Of a stretch of 22,500 nucleotides of DNA, positions 1 to 11,829 are shown piece by piece. The notes below the pieces were generated by a model. That model made no database searches. It saw only the letters and a program-made list of their open reading frames with translations, and was not told the origin of the DNA. The DNA comes from Neocallimastix lanati (nom. inval.). Taxonomy: Eukaryota; Neocallimastigomycota; Neocallimastigomycetes; Neocallimastigales; Neocallimastigaceae. Each line of letters opens with the position of its first letter. The first letter of the stretch is position 1. A program made the position numbers and the translations under genes. The stretch spans positions 717,501-740,000 of the forward strand of contig JACVTC010000062.1 in NCBI GenBank assembly GCA_016946835.1. Direction: 5' to 3'.

Positions 1-677
1 ATAATAATAAATAGTTATAATAATAAATAATAATAATAATAGATAATAATAAATATAAATATAAATATAAATATTAATCTTAAAATAATTATATATTAAT
101 TTTTACACATATATATATTTTTTTCCTTTATAAAAACTTTATAATTTTTAATTTTTTTTTTATTTTTTTAATAATAAAATGAAATGAAATTTAACAAATA
201 TGGTATTTCAATTTTTAATATAATATCTATCTATCTATTATATTTTTTTAATATATTTTGTTGACAATTAACATGATGCTAAATTTCTTTTTAATAAATC
301 AAAATTGGAATAAAAAAAAAAAAAGAAGTCAACAATTAATAAAAAAAAAAAAATAAAAATAAAAAATAAAGTCAATAATTAATAAATAAAGAACTAAATA
401 GAAATAAAAAAATTATATTTTCATTTAATACTAAAATTCAATAATAAAAAAAAATAATAAAAATACAGAAAAAAAAAAGTATTAAATAGGTTGTTATTTG
501 TATACTATTTATATAGATAATAAGATTAATTATTTCATCCAATTTAATAAGACACTACTTTTTATATATCTATTAATAATTAATAACGTATAACAATTCA
601 TTATAATATGTATATATAATAAATATGAATAATATTAATAATAAATAAAAATAATTAATATATATAGTGATAATAAT

Positions 678-714
<37 letters not shown>

Positions 715-1303
715 GTTACTAATTAAAACCTACAGCCATACATAAAAAAAGTTTTTATTTTTTAATATTTTATTTATTTATTTCGTAGCTTTTATTAAAG
801 TAAAATATATCAGCATAAGATATTCCATTACATTTTATTTAAATATTATTTCTTATTCAATTACACATGATATAAATATTATTTATTATTTGATTACATT
901 TTTTTTTTAATTTTTTTTTTTTAAAAAAACAAAATTATTATTATTATTCGACTATGAACTATAATATCATTTCATCCATTAAAACTATCAACCTATATAA
1001 TAATGTAGTATATAAAATAACTATATAATATTATATTTCCACTTTTTATTTCTATGTTTACCTTAGGTTCAACTCCTTTTCCCTCTACCTCCTATATTTT
1101 CACTTTTTAAGTTTCCATAATAAAGTTAGAATTTTTTTTTTTTTTTTTTTTTTTGATTAATGTACCTCCTTTTTAATCTATGGATCTCATATCATTTGAT
1201 TTAATAAAAAAATATTTTATTTTAATTTTATGTTATTTTATTTTATTTTATTTTATTTTATTTTATTTTATTTTTTTTTTCATTATTGAATATTCTTTTA
1301 TTA

Positions 1304-1339
<36 letters not shown>

Positions 1340-1480
1340 TTCCTAATATATTTATTTATTTATTTATTTATTTTATTGCCAAAAATTGATTTTAACTTGA
1401 TAATATATATAACCAAAATTTTATGCTATATCTTTGAATTTTTTTTTATACCTTTGTAAAGATTTATTAAATAATAATAT

Positions 1481-1512
<32 letters not shown>

Positions 1513-1809
1513 ATAAAATAAAAATAAACTTTTATCTATCAGTAAAATAAATTTAAAATGCTATTAAAAATTTTTAAAGTCATTAAAATAAGATATAATT
1601 TATTTTATATATAATAATTAATAATATAAATAATAATATAATAATAAATATAAAAAGGATAAGGAAGTAAGTTATAACTATAACGTTACCGTTACCATTA
1701 TTATTAGAATAAATAAATAAAAATAAAAAATGAAATAAAATATTAATAATATAAAAAATGTATTATATATCTATTGTATATATATACATTTCATTTTCAT
1801 AAATCAAAG

Positions 1810-1843
<34 letters not shown>

Positions 1844-2459
1844 TCAACAATATACAAAAATTGTAGAATTTCAAATAAATAAATAAATAAATAGGATCAT
1901 ATTTATTTTTTAAAGAAGGATTTACTACGTCAGTATTAAATAAATAAATAAAAAATTAATACAATATATATACATATATTGTTGAATAATTATTTCATAT
2001 TATTATATTTAATAAAAATTTAGTAGATAAAGAAAATTATAAATAAAGGCAGTATAATAGATATATTCATTAAATCACGCCCACATAATAAAATAAAATA
2101 AATTAATCTATATGTATATATATAAAGAATTTCCCTGTTTTATTAATGAATAAAAAATTTTACTTTAACAAAAAAATAAATGCTTTCTGAATATATCAAA
2201 TTACAGATGTTTAATATTATCCTTTTTTATATAGAATTTTATAATATTTTTTAGAACTTTCGAAAATATTAAAGAATAATAATTTTTAAAGTTTTAAATT
2301 AATTATTATAAATTATTATTAAAATTATTAATAGTATTTATATTAAAATTCATTATTATTAATAATATCTTATCTTTTTATTATTTATCTTTTTAATTAT
2401 ATTAACAATTTATTATTATTATTATTATTATTTATCTTTTAATTATTTTAACAATTATT

Positions 2460-2498
<39 letters not shown>

Positions 2499-2751
2499 TA
2501 TTAAAATGCTATTTAAATATTTTAATTACTATTAATTACTGGTATTAAGGGTATAAATATAGTCAATTAAGCTACTGTCATTCATTTCTTATTTATTTGT
2601 TTATTTACTTTTTGCTTCTCTTTACTAATATATATAATTAATTGTATATATATATATATATATATACAATTAAAGTAAAATTAAACTAAAAATAAATTAA
2701 ATCTTCCTTTTTGTTTTTGTTTTTGTTTTATATTCAAATTTTTTTATTTAT

Positions 2752-2782
<31 letters not shown>

Positions 2783-4304
2783 ATTTGGTAATATTTGTAT
2801 ATTTAAATAGAATTAATTTTTTATATAAATGAAATATATTTAAATAATTAAAAAAATAAATATAAATAATAAATATAAATATAAATATAAATATAAATAT
2901 AAATATAATAAATATATTAAAGTTTTTTCTTAATAAAAAAAATAATAATAATTAAAAAAAAAAAATTATAAAATAAAAATTAATTATTATAAATTAATAT
3001 TAATATTATAAATAAATAACTAATAAATTTGTATATATATATGTAATGTGTAATAAATTTGTAAAATATAAATATATAATTTAAAATAATAATAATCATA
3101 AAGAAAATAATAGAATTTAATTAAAATTATAAAAAAGTGATGTATGTTGGTTATATATATTATATTAAAAATAAATAAGAATAAAAAATAATAATAAAAA
3201 AAAAATATTTATATATAGATATATATAAAGGATTAATATATTACAGTGAATAAATTATTTCCAGTTTTGTCGTTACGTTATATGTTATAGGAATTATTTT
3301 ATTTTATTTTATTTTATTTTTATTTTTGTTTTTAACTTTTATTTTTATTTTTATTTTTTATTTTTATTTTTTTTTTTAATTTTTTTTTTTAATTTTTTTT
3401 TAATTATTTAAAACCTTTTTTTTTTTTTTTTTTTGTTTGTTTGTTTGCTTGTTTGTTTGTTTTTATTAATATAATTATAATATAATTAATGTTATTATTT
3501 TATATATATATATATTTTAATTATTATTATTATTATTTTTCATAACCATTAAATGATAATTATTTCAAAGAAATTCGATATGATTTTTTTTTTTTATAGT
3601 ATGTATAGGCTATTAATTAATTAATTATAATGATTATATAATTGAAGAAATTATTTTTTATATAAAGAAAAAAAAAAAAATTCAATTGTTATAAGTATAA
3701 AGTCATTGTAAATATTGGTTTCATTAATTATTTTTGATTAGTTTCTTCACATATCTTTATATTATTATACTTTAATAAATATAAAAATAAAATAAAACAG
3801 TTAATCATTTATTTTATTTTTCCTTCCCTTAACTTCCTTTTTTTTTTTTTTTTTTTTTTTTTTTTCCAATTGATATAAATTTAATTATTCTATATTATTA
3901 TTAATTATTAATTACTAATTACTAATTATTATTATTTTATGTATTATTAGTAGATTAGTAATTCATCTATTCATTATTAATGATTATTAATCCTCATGAG
4001 TTTATTGGTTAATATTTAATTCACAAATTTGTGGTTTAAATATTAATTTTTTTTTTGTTTTGTTATTTTTTTTTTTAGATATTCTTTTTTATAATTGTTT
4101 TGGATGTATATTTTATATTATTATAATAAATATATAAACTATTTAAAATTACTATTTAAAAAAAAAATTTTTTTTATTATAAAATAGATTTTTTCCTTTT
4201 TTATTTTTTGTACTTCTCTTTTTTTTTTGTTGATTTATTATTAGCATTATTAATATTTTACTTTTAAAAAAAAATTGAAGAAAAAGAAAAATTAAAAAAA
4301 AAAT
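1..4304. other. A/T-rich intergenic DNA, no gene seen
   Basis: I find no credible coding frame here on either strand. It is a mosaic of homopolymers and short repeats: TAA/ATA runs near 1-75, 680-712, 1480-1505 and 2410-2500; a TTTTA run near 1225-1272; T runs near 1132-1154, 1309-1337 and 3838-3865; an A run near 1814-1841; a TA run near 2646-2666; AAATAT repeats near 2867-2909; and a GTTT run near 3434-3462. The only open frame (near 1180-1389) is a translated T-rich microsatellite. The right end is the 3' flank of the kinase gene. Confidence 0.8.
4234..4239 (-). terminator. possible polyadenylation hexamer for the kinase gene
   Basis: An AATAAA hexamer lies on the minus strand about 65 bases beyond the kinase stop codon, in a T/A-rich 3' flank. 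In DNA this A/T rich such hexamers occur by chance, so the assignment is only positional. Confidence 0.2.
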
Positions 4305-6347
4305 CTATTTTGAAAAAGATATATTAGAAGGCATTTCATGTTTACATTTCAAATCAAGTCCCCAAAAAGATTTCAATTCTTCATCATTTTCATCTATTTC
4401 TTTAATAATTTCTTCTCTTTCTTTTAAAACTGGACTACGTTCTTTATTTTCATTACTAGCATCACTTGAAGGTCCCGGTGAATCAGAATCTTTTTCTTCT
4501 TCTGAATCGGTATCAAGAGAGAAAAAGGCTTTCTTCGTATTACTAATTTCACTCATAGGAGAAAGAAGACTTTCTTCAGCTACTTTTGTTTTTTCACTAG
4601 AACTTGAAATATTACCCTTCAATATGGATCTTGAATCAGAGGCTTCATCGGATTCTGTAATACTATTATCACTAGTTAATATACCATCCGAAAATTTTAT
4701 ACTACTTCCCTTATTCATGTAAGTACGTCCAGTAGTACTGACATTGGAGGATTGAAAACCATCAGACGTATTACGACGTAAACAAGAATTAATAACAGAA
4801 GGGGTATAGGAAAGGTTAGAATAATTATAATTACTATAATCAATATTTTCATAATCCTGACAACAATAAATATGTTTAAACCATTTATCTTTAAATATTT
4901 CTTCTATTGTTATTCTCTTATCTGGATCTGGTTCTAGCATACGTGTAATAAGTTGCCTTGGACCATTGGGAAGGTCATTGATAATTTCACTTTTCTTTTT
5001 TTCTGCCCAAGCCTTATATTTAGAATTGGACAGAATAGCACTCTTCCACGGTAATTCATTATAAAACATTGCCAAAAATATAATACCACAACTCCAAATA
5101 TCTACGGTACGAGGATCATACGATTTCAAACTAAATTGTTCTGGTGCCATATAAGCTTCCGAACCTACAATACCGGAACAACGTATAATTTCATTTGAAT
5201 ATGGCGTCTTAAACATAATTGCGGCACCAAAATCTAAAATTTTTAATATTTTATAATCTTTAAACATAATATTTTCAGGTTTAAGATCACGATGAGCAAC
5301 ACCCATGGAATGTATATAGGCTAAGCCTTCCATCAGTTGTTTAAAGTAACAAAGAATATTACCCTGACTCAAATTTCCATTATGAATGAGGTCAAATAGA
5401 TCACCCCCTTGACAATATTCCATGACTTGATAAACATGACGTTCCTTACGATTTCTCTTATAATAATCATTATAAATAAAACTTTCCACCTCGATGACAT
5501 TTCTATGATGAAGGATAGTTCCTATGGTATATTCGGATTGAAGATATTTAAAGAATTTTCTTTCACTCTCTTTGGTTAATTTATGATTTGGTATTATGAA
5601 TTCTTTAAGAGCATAATATTTGTCCGGATTATCTTTACGATAAACTAAATGTATACGTCCTGTTGCACCACTACCAAGCTCTTTAATTGTATCAGAAAAA
5701 TCTTTTCTTTTTAATTTTTTCTCTGCCTTCTTCTTACAAAAGCTTGAAAAAAATGAATTTGTAGTTGAACTAGAAATGAAGGAGTGAGCAGAAGAAGCAT
5801 CAGAAAAATAACTTGGTTCTCCAGGATTAGAATTCATACTTAATTTTGAATTAACTCTTAAAGAATTCTTATTATTTCTAGTGGGTTGAGCATAAGTAGT
5901 ATTTGAACTTGGAACAACTTGTTTTTTACTGCTTTCATTTTTTTTATCTTTTCTACGATTCAAAGGGGTCATTAAGAAACTATGTGCTGATCTCGCACTA
6001 CTACCTTTTCTTTTTAAATGTATTAATGAATTTAATCTTGTTGATATTGATAATTTACATTTTAAATTTTTATTTGGTGAATTTTTGCTATCTATTATTT
6101 TTTCTGTATTTTCATTAGTTTCAATTTTCAAATTATTTGTTTTAGTTATATTTTCTTTATTGTCATCTTGATTATTTGTGGATTCTTTTTGAATATTAAT
6201 TATTGGGTATAAAATTGAATCCTCCTTTTTATTTTCGATTTTAGACATTGTTAATGATGCTTTACTTTTACGTTTTAATGAAGATTTAATAGATTTTTTA
6301 TTATAGTTATCTAAATAGTTTGTTGGATTTGATACTTCTAAACTCAT
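4305..6347 (-). CDS. Ser/Thr protein kinase, fungal HAL4/SAT4-NPR1-HRK1 type
   Basis: A 680-residue intronless gene. The kinase domain covers roughly residues 217-493 and looks catalytically complete: glycine loop GSGATG (225-230), VAIK-type Lys248, helix-C Glu272, HRDLKPEN (352-359), DFG (372-374), GSEAYMAPEQF ending subdomain VIII (395-405), DIWS (416-419) and the late Arg478. The GVAHRDLKPENIM stretch, the GSEAYMAPE activation segment and the YDPRTVDIWSCGIIFLAM helix are typical of the fungal HAL4/SAT4, NPR1, PTK2 and HRK1 kinases. In yeast these control ion and nutrient transporters at the plasma membrane; the substrate here is inference. The N-terminal ~210 residues are Ser/Asn/Lys-rich and disordered-looking, with SAHSF twice (120-124, 186-190) and a basic cluster KKKAEKKLKRK (205-215). 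The tail (500-680) is Ser-rich then acidic. The start ATG has A at -3 and is the first in frame. I could not settle the exact orthologue. Confidence 0.93.
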   Translation of the reverse strand: MSLEVSNPTNYLDNYNKKSIKSSLKRKSKASLTMSKIENKKEDSILYPIINIQKESTNNQDDNKENITKTNNLKIETNENTEKIIDSKNSPNKNLKCKLSISTRLNSLIHLKRKGSSARSAHSFLMTPLNRRKDKKNESSKKQVVPSSNTTYAQPTRNNKNSLRVNSKLSMNSNPGEPSYFSDASSAHSFISSSTTNSFFSSFCKKKAEKKLKRKDFSDTIKELGSGATGRIHLVYRKDNPDKYYALKEFIIPNHKLTKESERKFFKYLQSEYTIGTILHHRNVIEVESFIYNDYYKRNRKERHVYQVMEYCQGGDLFDLIHNGNLSQGNILCYFKQLMEGLAYIHSMGVAHRDLKPENIMFKDYKILKILDFGAAIMFKTPYSNEIIRCSGIVGSEAYMAPEQFSLKSYDPRTVDIWSCGIIFLAMFYNELPWKSAILSNSKYKAWAEKKKSEIINDLPNGPRQLITRMLEPDPDKRITIEEIFKDKWFKHIYCCQDYENIDYSNYNYSNLSYTPSVINSCLRRNTSDGFQSSNVSTTGRTYMNKGSSIKFSDGILTSDNSITESDEASDSRSILKGNISSSSEKTKVAEESLLSPMSEISNTKKAFFSLDTDSEEEKDSDSPGPSSDASNENKERSPVLKEREEIIKEIDENDEELKSFWGLDLKCKHEMPSNISFSK

Positions 6348-6396
6348 TATATTTATTAATTATTTAAAACTTTTATAATAAATATTATGAAGATTT

Positions 6397-6427
<31 letters not shown>

Positions 6428-7398
6428 TAATATTAAATAAATATTAATATAATATATTCTTATAACTATTATATTCCAATAAATCACGTATAAATACCTT
6501 CTTTTTTTATATATATTAATATATATTTTTTTTTTAATTAAAAAAATAAAATAATAAAAAAAAATATAATAAAAAAAAAAAAAAGAAAAGTTTTTTTATA
6601 TTTTTTTCACAATTCTTTTTTTTTTTTTTTTTTTTATCTATTTATTATGACACTTGGTCTTTAAGAATTATAATAATTGTAATTATGTTGATTATTTTAA
6701 TTTATGATTTAAATTGTTGTATTTATATTTATTTAAATTCTTTTACTTCAAATAGAATATATATTTATAATAATTTATATTTATATTTAATTTATATTAA
6801 TTATAATGATTATGATTATAACGAATATTTTATATTAATATTTTGATTTATTGATATTTGATTAATTGTAGATTTTTTTTTTTCTTATTTTTTTTTAGAT
6901 TATAAAATTACATAATACTAAATAAAATAATTCTATTATTTTTTATAATTTATTATATTGATATTGGTATTGATTATATCCAGAAAGATTAAAAAAAAAA
7001 AAAAAAAAGATGTTATATAACACTTTGTAAATACGATGAAATATTGAATGAATCAGATTATTTATTTAAAATATATATATAAAATCAACATTTCTTTATA
7101 AACTAAATTTATTTATTCATTATTAAAAATTTATATATATTTCTTTTTTTAATTTTTAATTGTTGATTATTAATAATTAAGATTATTCTAATTAATTTTA
7201 TTATTTACTAAATTTATTAATTTATAAATTTATTATGATAATCTATATAATACATTACTAAAAGAATAAAATAGAGATAATATATTTATATGTAAAATTA
7301 TATACATTTTAATTTATTTTGTAAAATATAATAATCTAATTTATAAATTTATAAAATAAATAATTAATAAATAATAAATAATTAAATGAATAATATAT

Positions 7399-7602
7399 AA
7401 ATAATAAATAATAAATAAAAAATAATAAATAAATAATCAATTGATTAATAAATAATAAATAATTGAATAATTGAATAATAAATAATAAATAATAAATAAT
7501 AAATAATAAATAATAAATAATAAATAATAAATAATAAATAATAAATAATAAATAATGGAATAATAAATAATAAATAATAAATAATAAATAATAAATAATA
7601 AT
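7399..7602. repeat. period-7 A/T satellite (AATAAAT unit)
   Basis: The heptamer AATAAAT (also readable as TAATAAA) recurs almost without interruption from about 7475 to 7600, with a looser lead-in from about 7399. A single GG (7557-7558) interrupts it. It grades into TAAA repeats near 7612-7632. Simple replication slippage explains it. Confidence 0.9.
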
Positions 7603-8736
7603 TAATAATTAATAAATAAATAAATAAATAAAAGTTACATATTTTATTTTATAATTAGAATATTAAATATATAAATTGGCATATCATTAATAGAATTATA
7701 TATTAATATATTAATTTTTTTAACATATATATTCACTATATATTAAAAGTTATTTTGATATATTAGATTTATAATATTTATATTCAGTCCTGTTTTTTTT
7801 TATCATTTTTAAATGATAATGAAAGGAAAATAAGTTTTCCATAATAAATTAGAAATGATATATTAATAGAATATATATAATTTAATATATTATAATATAT
7901 GTACAATTGAAATATAATTAAAATATATACCAATTTAATGTATAATTAAAAATTATATAAAATTAAAAAAAAAAACTAAAACTGATAATCTGGTTAAATT
8001 CTCTTTTTCCTACTAATATATTATAAATTAACTAATAATATTAATTATATATATTTGTTTCTTAATTTTGATTACTAATATTACTATTGTAATATATTAT
8101 AGTAATATATTTAATATATTAATTAAATTTTATATTTTTTTCGAAATTCTATCAAAAAAAAAATGACATATTACTATATATTATGTATTATATATATATA
8201 TATTGTATTACATAGTATATAATATATTGAGAATATATTGATTATAATAGTTTGATAAATTTAAAAAAATAAAAAAAATAAAAAAAAAAAAAAGTAAAAA
8301 AAAATCAGGTTAAAAAAAAATGAAAAATAAAATTTAAAATATTAATAAAAAAAAAGAAAAATCATATATATCTCTATATTTTTATATTTTGATAAAAATA
8401 TTAAAAAGCTTGAAATTATGAAAAATGGTGGAGAGAAAAGATAAAAAGTTTAACTTTATGCTCAGTTATACAGTTAATATCATTAGAAAGAAAGATAAAA
8501 AAAAAAAAGAAAAAAAATAAATATAAAGATAAAATTAAAATTAAAATTAAAATTAAAATAGAACAAAAAAAAAAGTTTGTTATAATTCATTTACTAAATA
8601 TAAAATATAAAATGTAATTAAAATATTAATATTTAAATATATAAAATATATAAAATTATATATAAAATATAAAATATGAAATACAGAAATATAAAAAAAT
8701 ATAGAAAATAATTAAATATAATATATTAAATACAGA

Positions 8737-9055
8737 AATATAAAATTTAAAATATAAAATATTAAATATAAAATATTAAATATAAAATATAAAATATAAA
8801 ATATAAAATATAAAATATAAAATATTAAATATAAAATATAAAATATAAAATATAAAATATAAAAATATAAAATATAAAATATAAAATATAAAAATATAAA
8901 ATATAAAATATAAAATATAAAATATAAAAATATAAAATATTAAATATAAAATATAAAATATAAAAATATAAAATATAAAATATAAAATATAGAAATATAA
9001 TATAGAAATATAAAATATAAAATATAAAATATAGAAATATAAAATATAAAATATT
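8737..9055. repeat. period-7 A/T satellite (AAAATAT unit)
   Basis: More than 40 copies of a 7-bp AAAATAT/ATAAAAT unit, with occasional 8-bp or AAATATT variants and rare G substitutions. Because 7 is not a multiple of 3, one minus-strand frame stays open and yields a repetitive Phe/Tyr/Ile string that should not be annotated as protein. Confidence 0.92.
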
Positions 9056-9656
9056 AAGATGTAAAAATATAGAAATATTAGATGTAAAAAAATAGAAATA
9101 TTAAAAAATACGATGTAGAATGTATGAAATGATTGATATAAAAAAGATATAATTTTAAAGAGTAACAACTTCTAATACATTTATAAATTTTCATTTTACT
9201 GTTAATACATATAAAAATTTTCATTTTAAAAAAAAATAATAAAAATAATAACACCGTTTTCACCTAAGCTTATTGAAAATAAATATCTCTTTCCCATATA
9301 AACGTTGAATAATAAAAAATTTTTAAACAAAAATAAAATAAAATAAAATATATAAAATATATATATATATATATATTGTGAAATTTTCTTTCTTTTACTT
9401 ATTATTATTATTTTTTTTTTATCTACCTATTTATATATTCAAATATATTTTTCTCTATTAATCTTTTCTTTTTTTTATACAAAAACTCATTAAAAAAAAA
9501 ATATATATATATATATGTTTGTTTTAACTTTATTAATAATATATATTAAAATAAATAAGAGAATTAAAAATAAGTGTAGTAAATTTGGGTTTTATAAATT
9601 TATGTCATCTTTATATCATACATAAAGAGTAAATTAAAGAGTAGTACATTTTGGAA

Positions 9657-9688
9657 AATGGCTTGTAAAAATTGTAATTTAACGCCAT
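9657..9688. repeat. dispersed palindromic element, copy 1
   Basis: The element begins AATGGCTTGTAAAA and ends TTAACGCCAT. Its ends are complementary (ATGGC/GCCAT, with TTGTAA opposite TTAA), so it can form a short hairpin. The same 14-bp head and 10-bp tail recur at 19851-19881 with a different centre. A match of this kind containing GGC/GCC is unlikely by chance in such A/T-rich DNA. Function unknown. Confidence 0.6.
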
Positions 9689-9902
9689 ATTATTTTAATA
9701 TTTTTATACATTTTAAATATAACAAATAGTATATAATAAATAATATGTAAATATTTTAATTTTTTAAATTAATAATTAAAAATTTATATAAAAAAAAACA
9801 TTTCATAAACACTTTTCATTTAAATAAATAATAAATAAAATTATAATTAAAAAAATTGAATAGTTAATAATTATGTAAATAAATTAAATAAATATATTAT
9901 AT

Positions 9903-9986
9903 ACTTTAATAATAATATTTTTTAAAAACAACTTTAAAAATTATTATAATATCAATATTAATGTTTTTAAAAAATATTATTAAAGT
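9903..9986. repeat. long inverted repeat / hairpin
   Basis: The left arm 9903-9930 and right arm 9962-9986 are inverted copies. The left begins ACTTTAATAATA and ends TTAAAAACA; the right begins TGTTTTTAA and ends TTAAAGT. They pair over 25 bp apart from one 3-base insertion in the left arm, around a 31-base loop. It may be a small MITE-like remnant or simply a cruciform-forming sequence. Confidence 0.65.
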
Positions 9987-10094
9987 TGCCCTTATTAACA
10001 TTAAAGTAATAAAATGAAACAAAAAATTAATATATTTTTATTCAAATAAAGATTATAAATAAGAGTCATATATTAATTAAAAAATATTAAAATA

Positions 10095-10157
<63 letters not shown>

Positions 10158-10378
10158 CTTTAAAATATAAATCGATTTTATTATATTTATTTAGTATAAA
10201 ATCTAAGTTCTCAAATCTATATAAATGATTTTTTTTTTTTACAATGATGTTTTATTAATATTTCTATATCTAAATGATAATTATTATGTTTACAATAATT
10301 TTAAATACCCTTTCATTGATTCTTACTAATTCAAATGATATAAAATTAATATACAAATAATTAAATATTTCTATAGGG

Positions 10379-10420
<42 letters not shown>

Positions 10421-10652
10421 AATTCATTTATATTTTAAATAAATATTGATTATTTAGTTTATATATATATATATATATATATACCAAATACACAAAGCGC
10501 TATGAAAATATTTTATTTAATGTCTAAAATATTTAAAATCATATAAACTTATTTCCCATAATATATCATAAGTAATCATATCTACTTATAAAACAAAATT
10601 TAAATCATTATTATAAATTATTTTTTTTTTTTTTTTTTAAGACTAGGATTAA

Positions 10653-10871
10653 CGAAAGGGGAGGACAATAAGGGCCTCCAGTCTCTCCCTTAAATGTATC
10701 AGACTCTTATTAGATTCTTTACCATTCCGTTTTGTCATCGACTCAGACCTCTCTCTAAGCAAGGCTAATATGAAAGACATTTATAAAACGGACTTCTTTT
10801 CAGTGATCTCTTGTAGTATCATCGAGATAAGAGCAGCAGGAATAACTACACTTGGCCATATATTGATATAG
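10653..10871 (+). pseudogene. possible retropepsin relic of an LTR retrotransposon
   Basis: This GC-richer island has one plus-strand frame open for 72 codons, between a TAA at 10650 and a TAG at 10869. It has no suitable start. The translation contains FVIDSD (residues 27-32), where an aspartic protease of Ty3/gypsy or copia type would have [FVI][IV]DSGA, and later AGITTLGHI (62-70), resembling the flap-distal 'G..T.LG.I' segment. If this reading is right, the catalytic DSG glycine is changed to Asp and the piece is dead. The minus strand is also fairly open here (one internal TAA), so the strand is not certain. No LTR, RT or integrase was found beside it. Confidence 0.35.
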
Positions 10872-10967
10872 GCTCCAAATATTAAATAAACATACAGGGT
10901 TTTATGACAAATATATGTTCAAAACCATGTGTTGATATATCAATATTATCAGGAGCCTATATCAATA
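10861..10967. repeat. inverted repeat with 16-bp perfect arms
   Basis: TATTGATATAGGCTCC at 10861-10876 is repeated as its exact reverse complement at 10952-10967, with a 75-bp spacer. The left arm overlaps the end of the retropepsin-like frame. Perfect 16-bp arms containing GGCTCC are unlikely by chance here. They may be part of an insertion that interrupts the relic frame. Confidence 0.7.
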
Positions 10968-11180
10968 AGTGTCAAAATGGTATGGTTTTTATACAAAATC
11001 TATGCAAAAACTATATGCAAATAAACCCCCAAAACACTGAATATTATGATTGAAACAATCGGAATGGTCAAACGAAATGAAGCGAACGAAGACAAGCGAG
11101 AAGATCGAGCACGGAACGCATTGAAGCTGCGTAGAGCTGTCGAGATTAGTCGAGAGTGAGCGAAATGTAGTCAATGTAGA

Positions 11181-11369
11181 TTGTTGATTGAAATAATAGA
11201 GGTACTTTTTGTATCATCAATTATATCGTTTAGTAACAGGAATAACTTTCCATGTCGAGTGAATACCAACTTCATTTTAGGGGAAAAACACCCTGGGAGG
11301 ATGAAAATTCCCTTTATAAGCTCAGGAGGTAGTTATGAATTCTTTTGTATGTTAGTCCCCAAGAACTAG
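11181..11369 (+). pseudogene. possible continuation of the retroelement polyprotein
   Basis: A 62-codon plus-strand frame whose second half is protein-like: MKIPFISSGGSYEFFCMLVP. This would suit the strand after the flap in retropepsins, where an 'IPF...(Y/F)xFxxVVP' stretch precedes the DIILG motif, but no DIILG follows. It lies in the same GC-richer island as the 10653 frame. An 11-bp direct repeat (CAGGAATAACT at 10837 and 11237) lies at the end of the first piece and inside the second. The family assignment is weak, and the apparent ATG start is probably meaningless. Confidence 0.25.
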
Positions 11370-11399
11370 CTACCAGGATAAAAACTGAATAGGCATTGT

Positions 11400-11829
11400 T
11401 ATTTTATAAATATTTATTTAGCATAAATATTAATGATTTGCCTTTTTTTTTTTATTTTTTTTTTTTTTTTTTTTTTTTGTAGTTAGAGATAATATATATT
11501 AAAATTATATTAAAATTATTTTATTTAAATGTACATATTGATATATATATCGATATATACTTATTAATTTATTCTATTAATTTTTAATTTATTATTTTCT
11601 TTATTATATTTAATTTTTTTATTATTTTATATTTTATAGTAATACATTTGAAAAAATGAACATATATTCATTAATATTATTTCATTCTATTTAACAAACA
11701 GCACCGATAATAAAAGTAAAGTAATTTAATTAATAAAATGTTATTTATTCTAATAGTAAAAGCATTACTAGTAATATATATAGATTTATACATTTGTCAG
11801 AATTTATTATTTTAAATGATTTTATATCT
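11400..11829. other. A/T-rich spacer with T tracts
   Basis: No gene seen. T runs at about 11441-11452 and 11456-11478 could be the poly(A) tail, read on the minus strand, of the LINE relic that lies to the right. I could not identify target-site duplications to confirm that. Confidence 0.5.

Larger units (their letters stand above)
6348..10620. other. A/T-rich intergenic DNA, no gene seen
   Basis: This is the upstream flank of the kinase gene, then a long gene-free stretch. The A run near 6399-6427 and T run near 6617-6636 (minus-strand view: 50-290 bases upstream of the ATG) could be nucleosome-excluding promoter tracts. Apart from the repeats listed separately, it holds simple TA, TAA and TAAA runs (for example 9358-9376, 10098-10156, 10460-10482) and a T run near 10381-10410. 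The apparent 130-aa frame at 8776-9168 is a translated period-7 satellite, not a gene. Confidence 0.75.

Noticed and set aside
1180-1389. 69-codon plus-strand open frame
   Set aside because: Made of T-rich microsatellites; almost only Phe, Ile, Leu and Tyr.
5903-6118. 71-codon plus-strand open frame
   Set aside because: Antisense shadow of the kinase N-terminal region.
4305-6347. Introns in the kinase gene
   Set aside because: The frame is continuous from Met to stop with all kinase subdomains in order and no insertion.
8776-9168. 130-codon minus-strand open frame
   Set aside because: It is a period-7 A/T satellite read in triplets; the product is a repeating Phe/Tyr/Ile/Leu string.
10989-11174. 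61-codon minus-strand open frame
   Set aside because: No domain-like pattern; the plus strand of the same stretch reads as a charged peptide (KRNEANEDKREDRAR), but neither is convincing.
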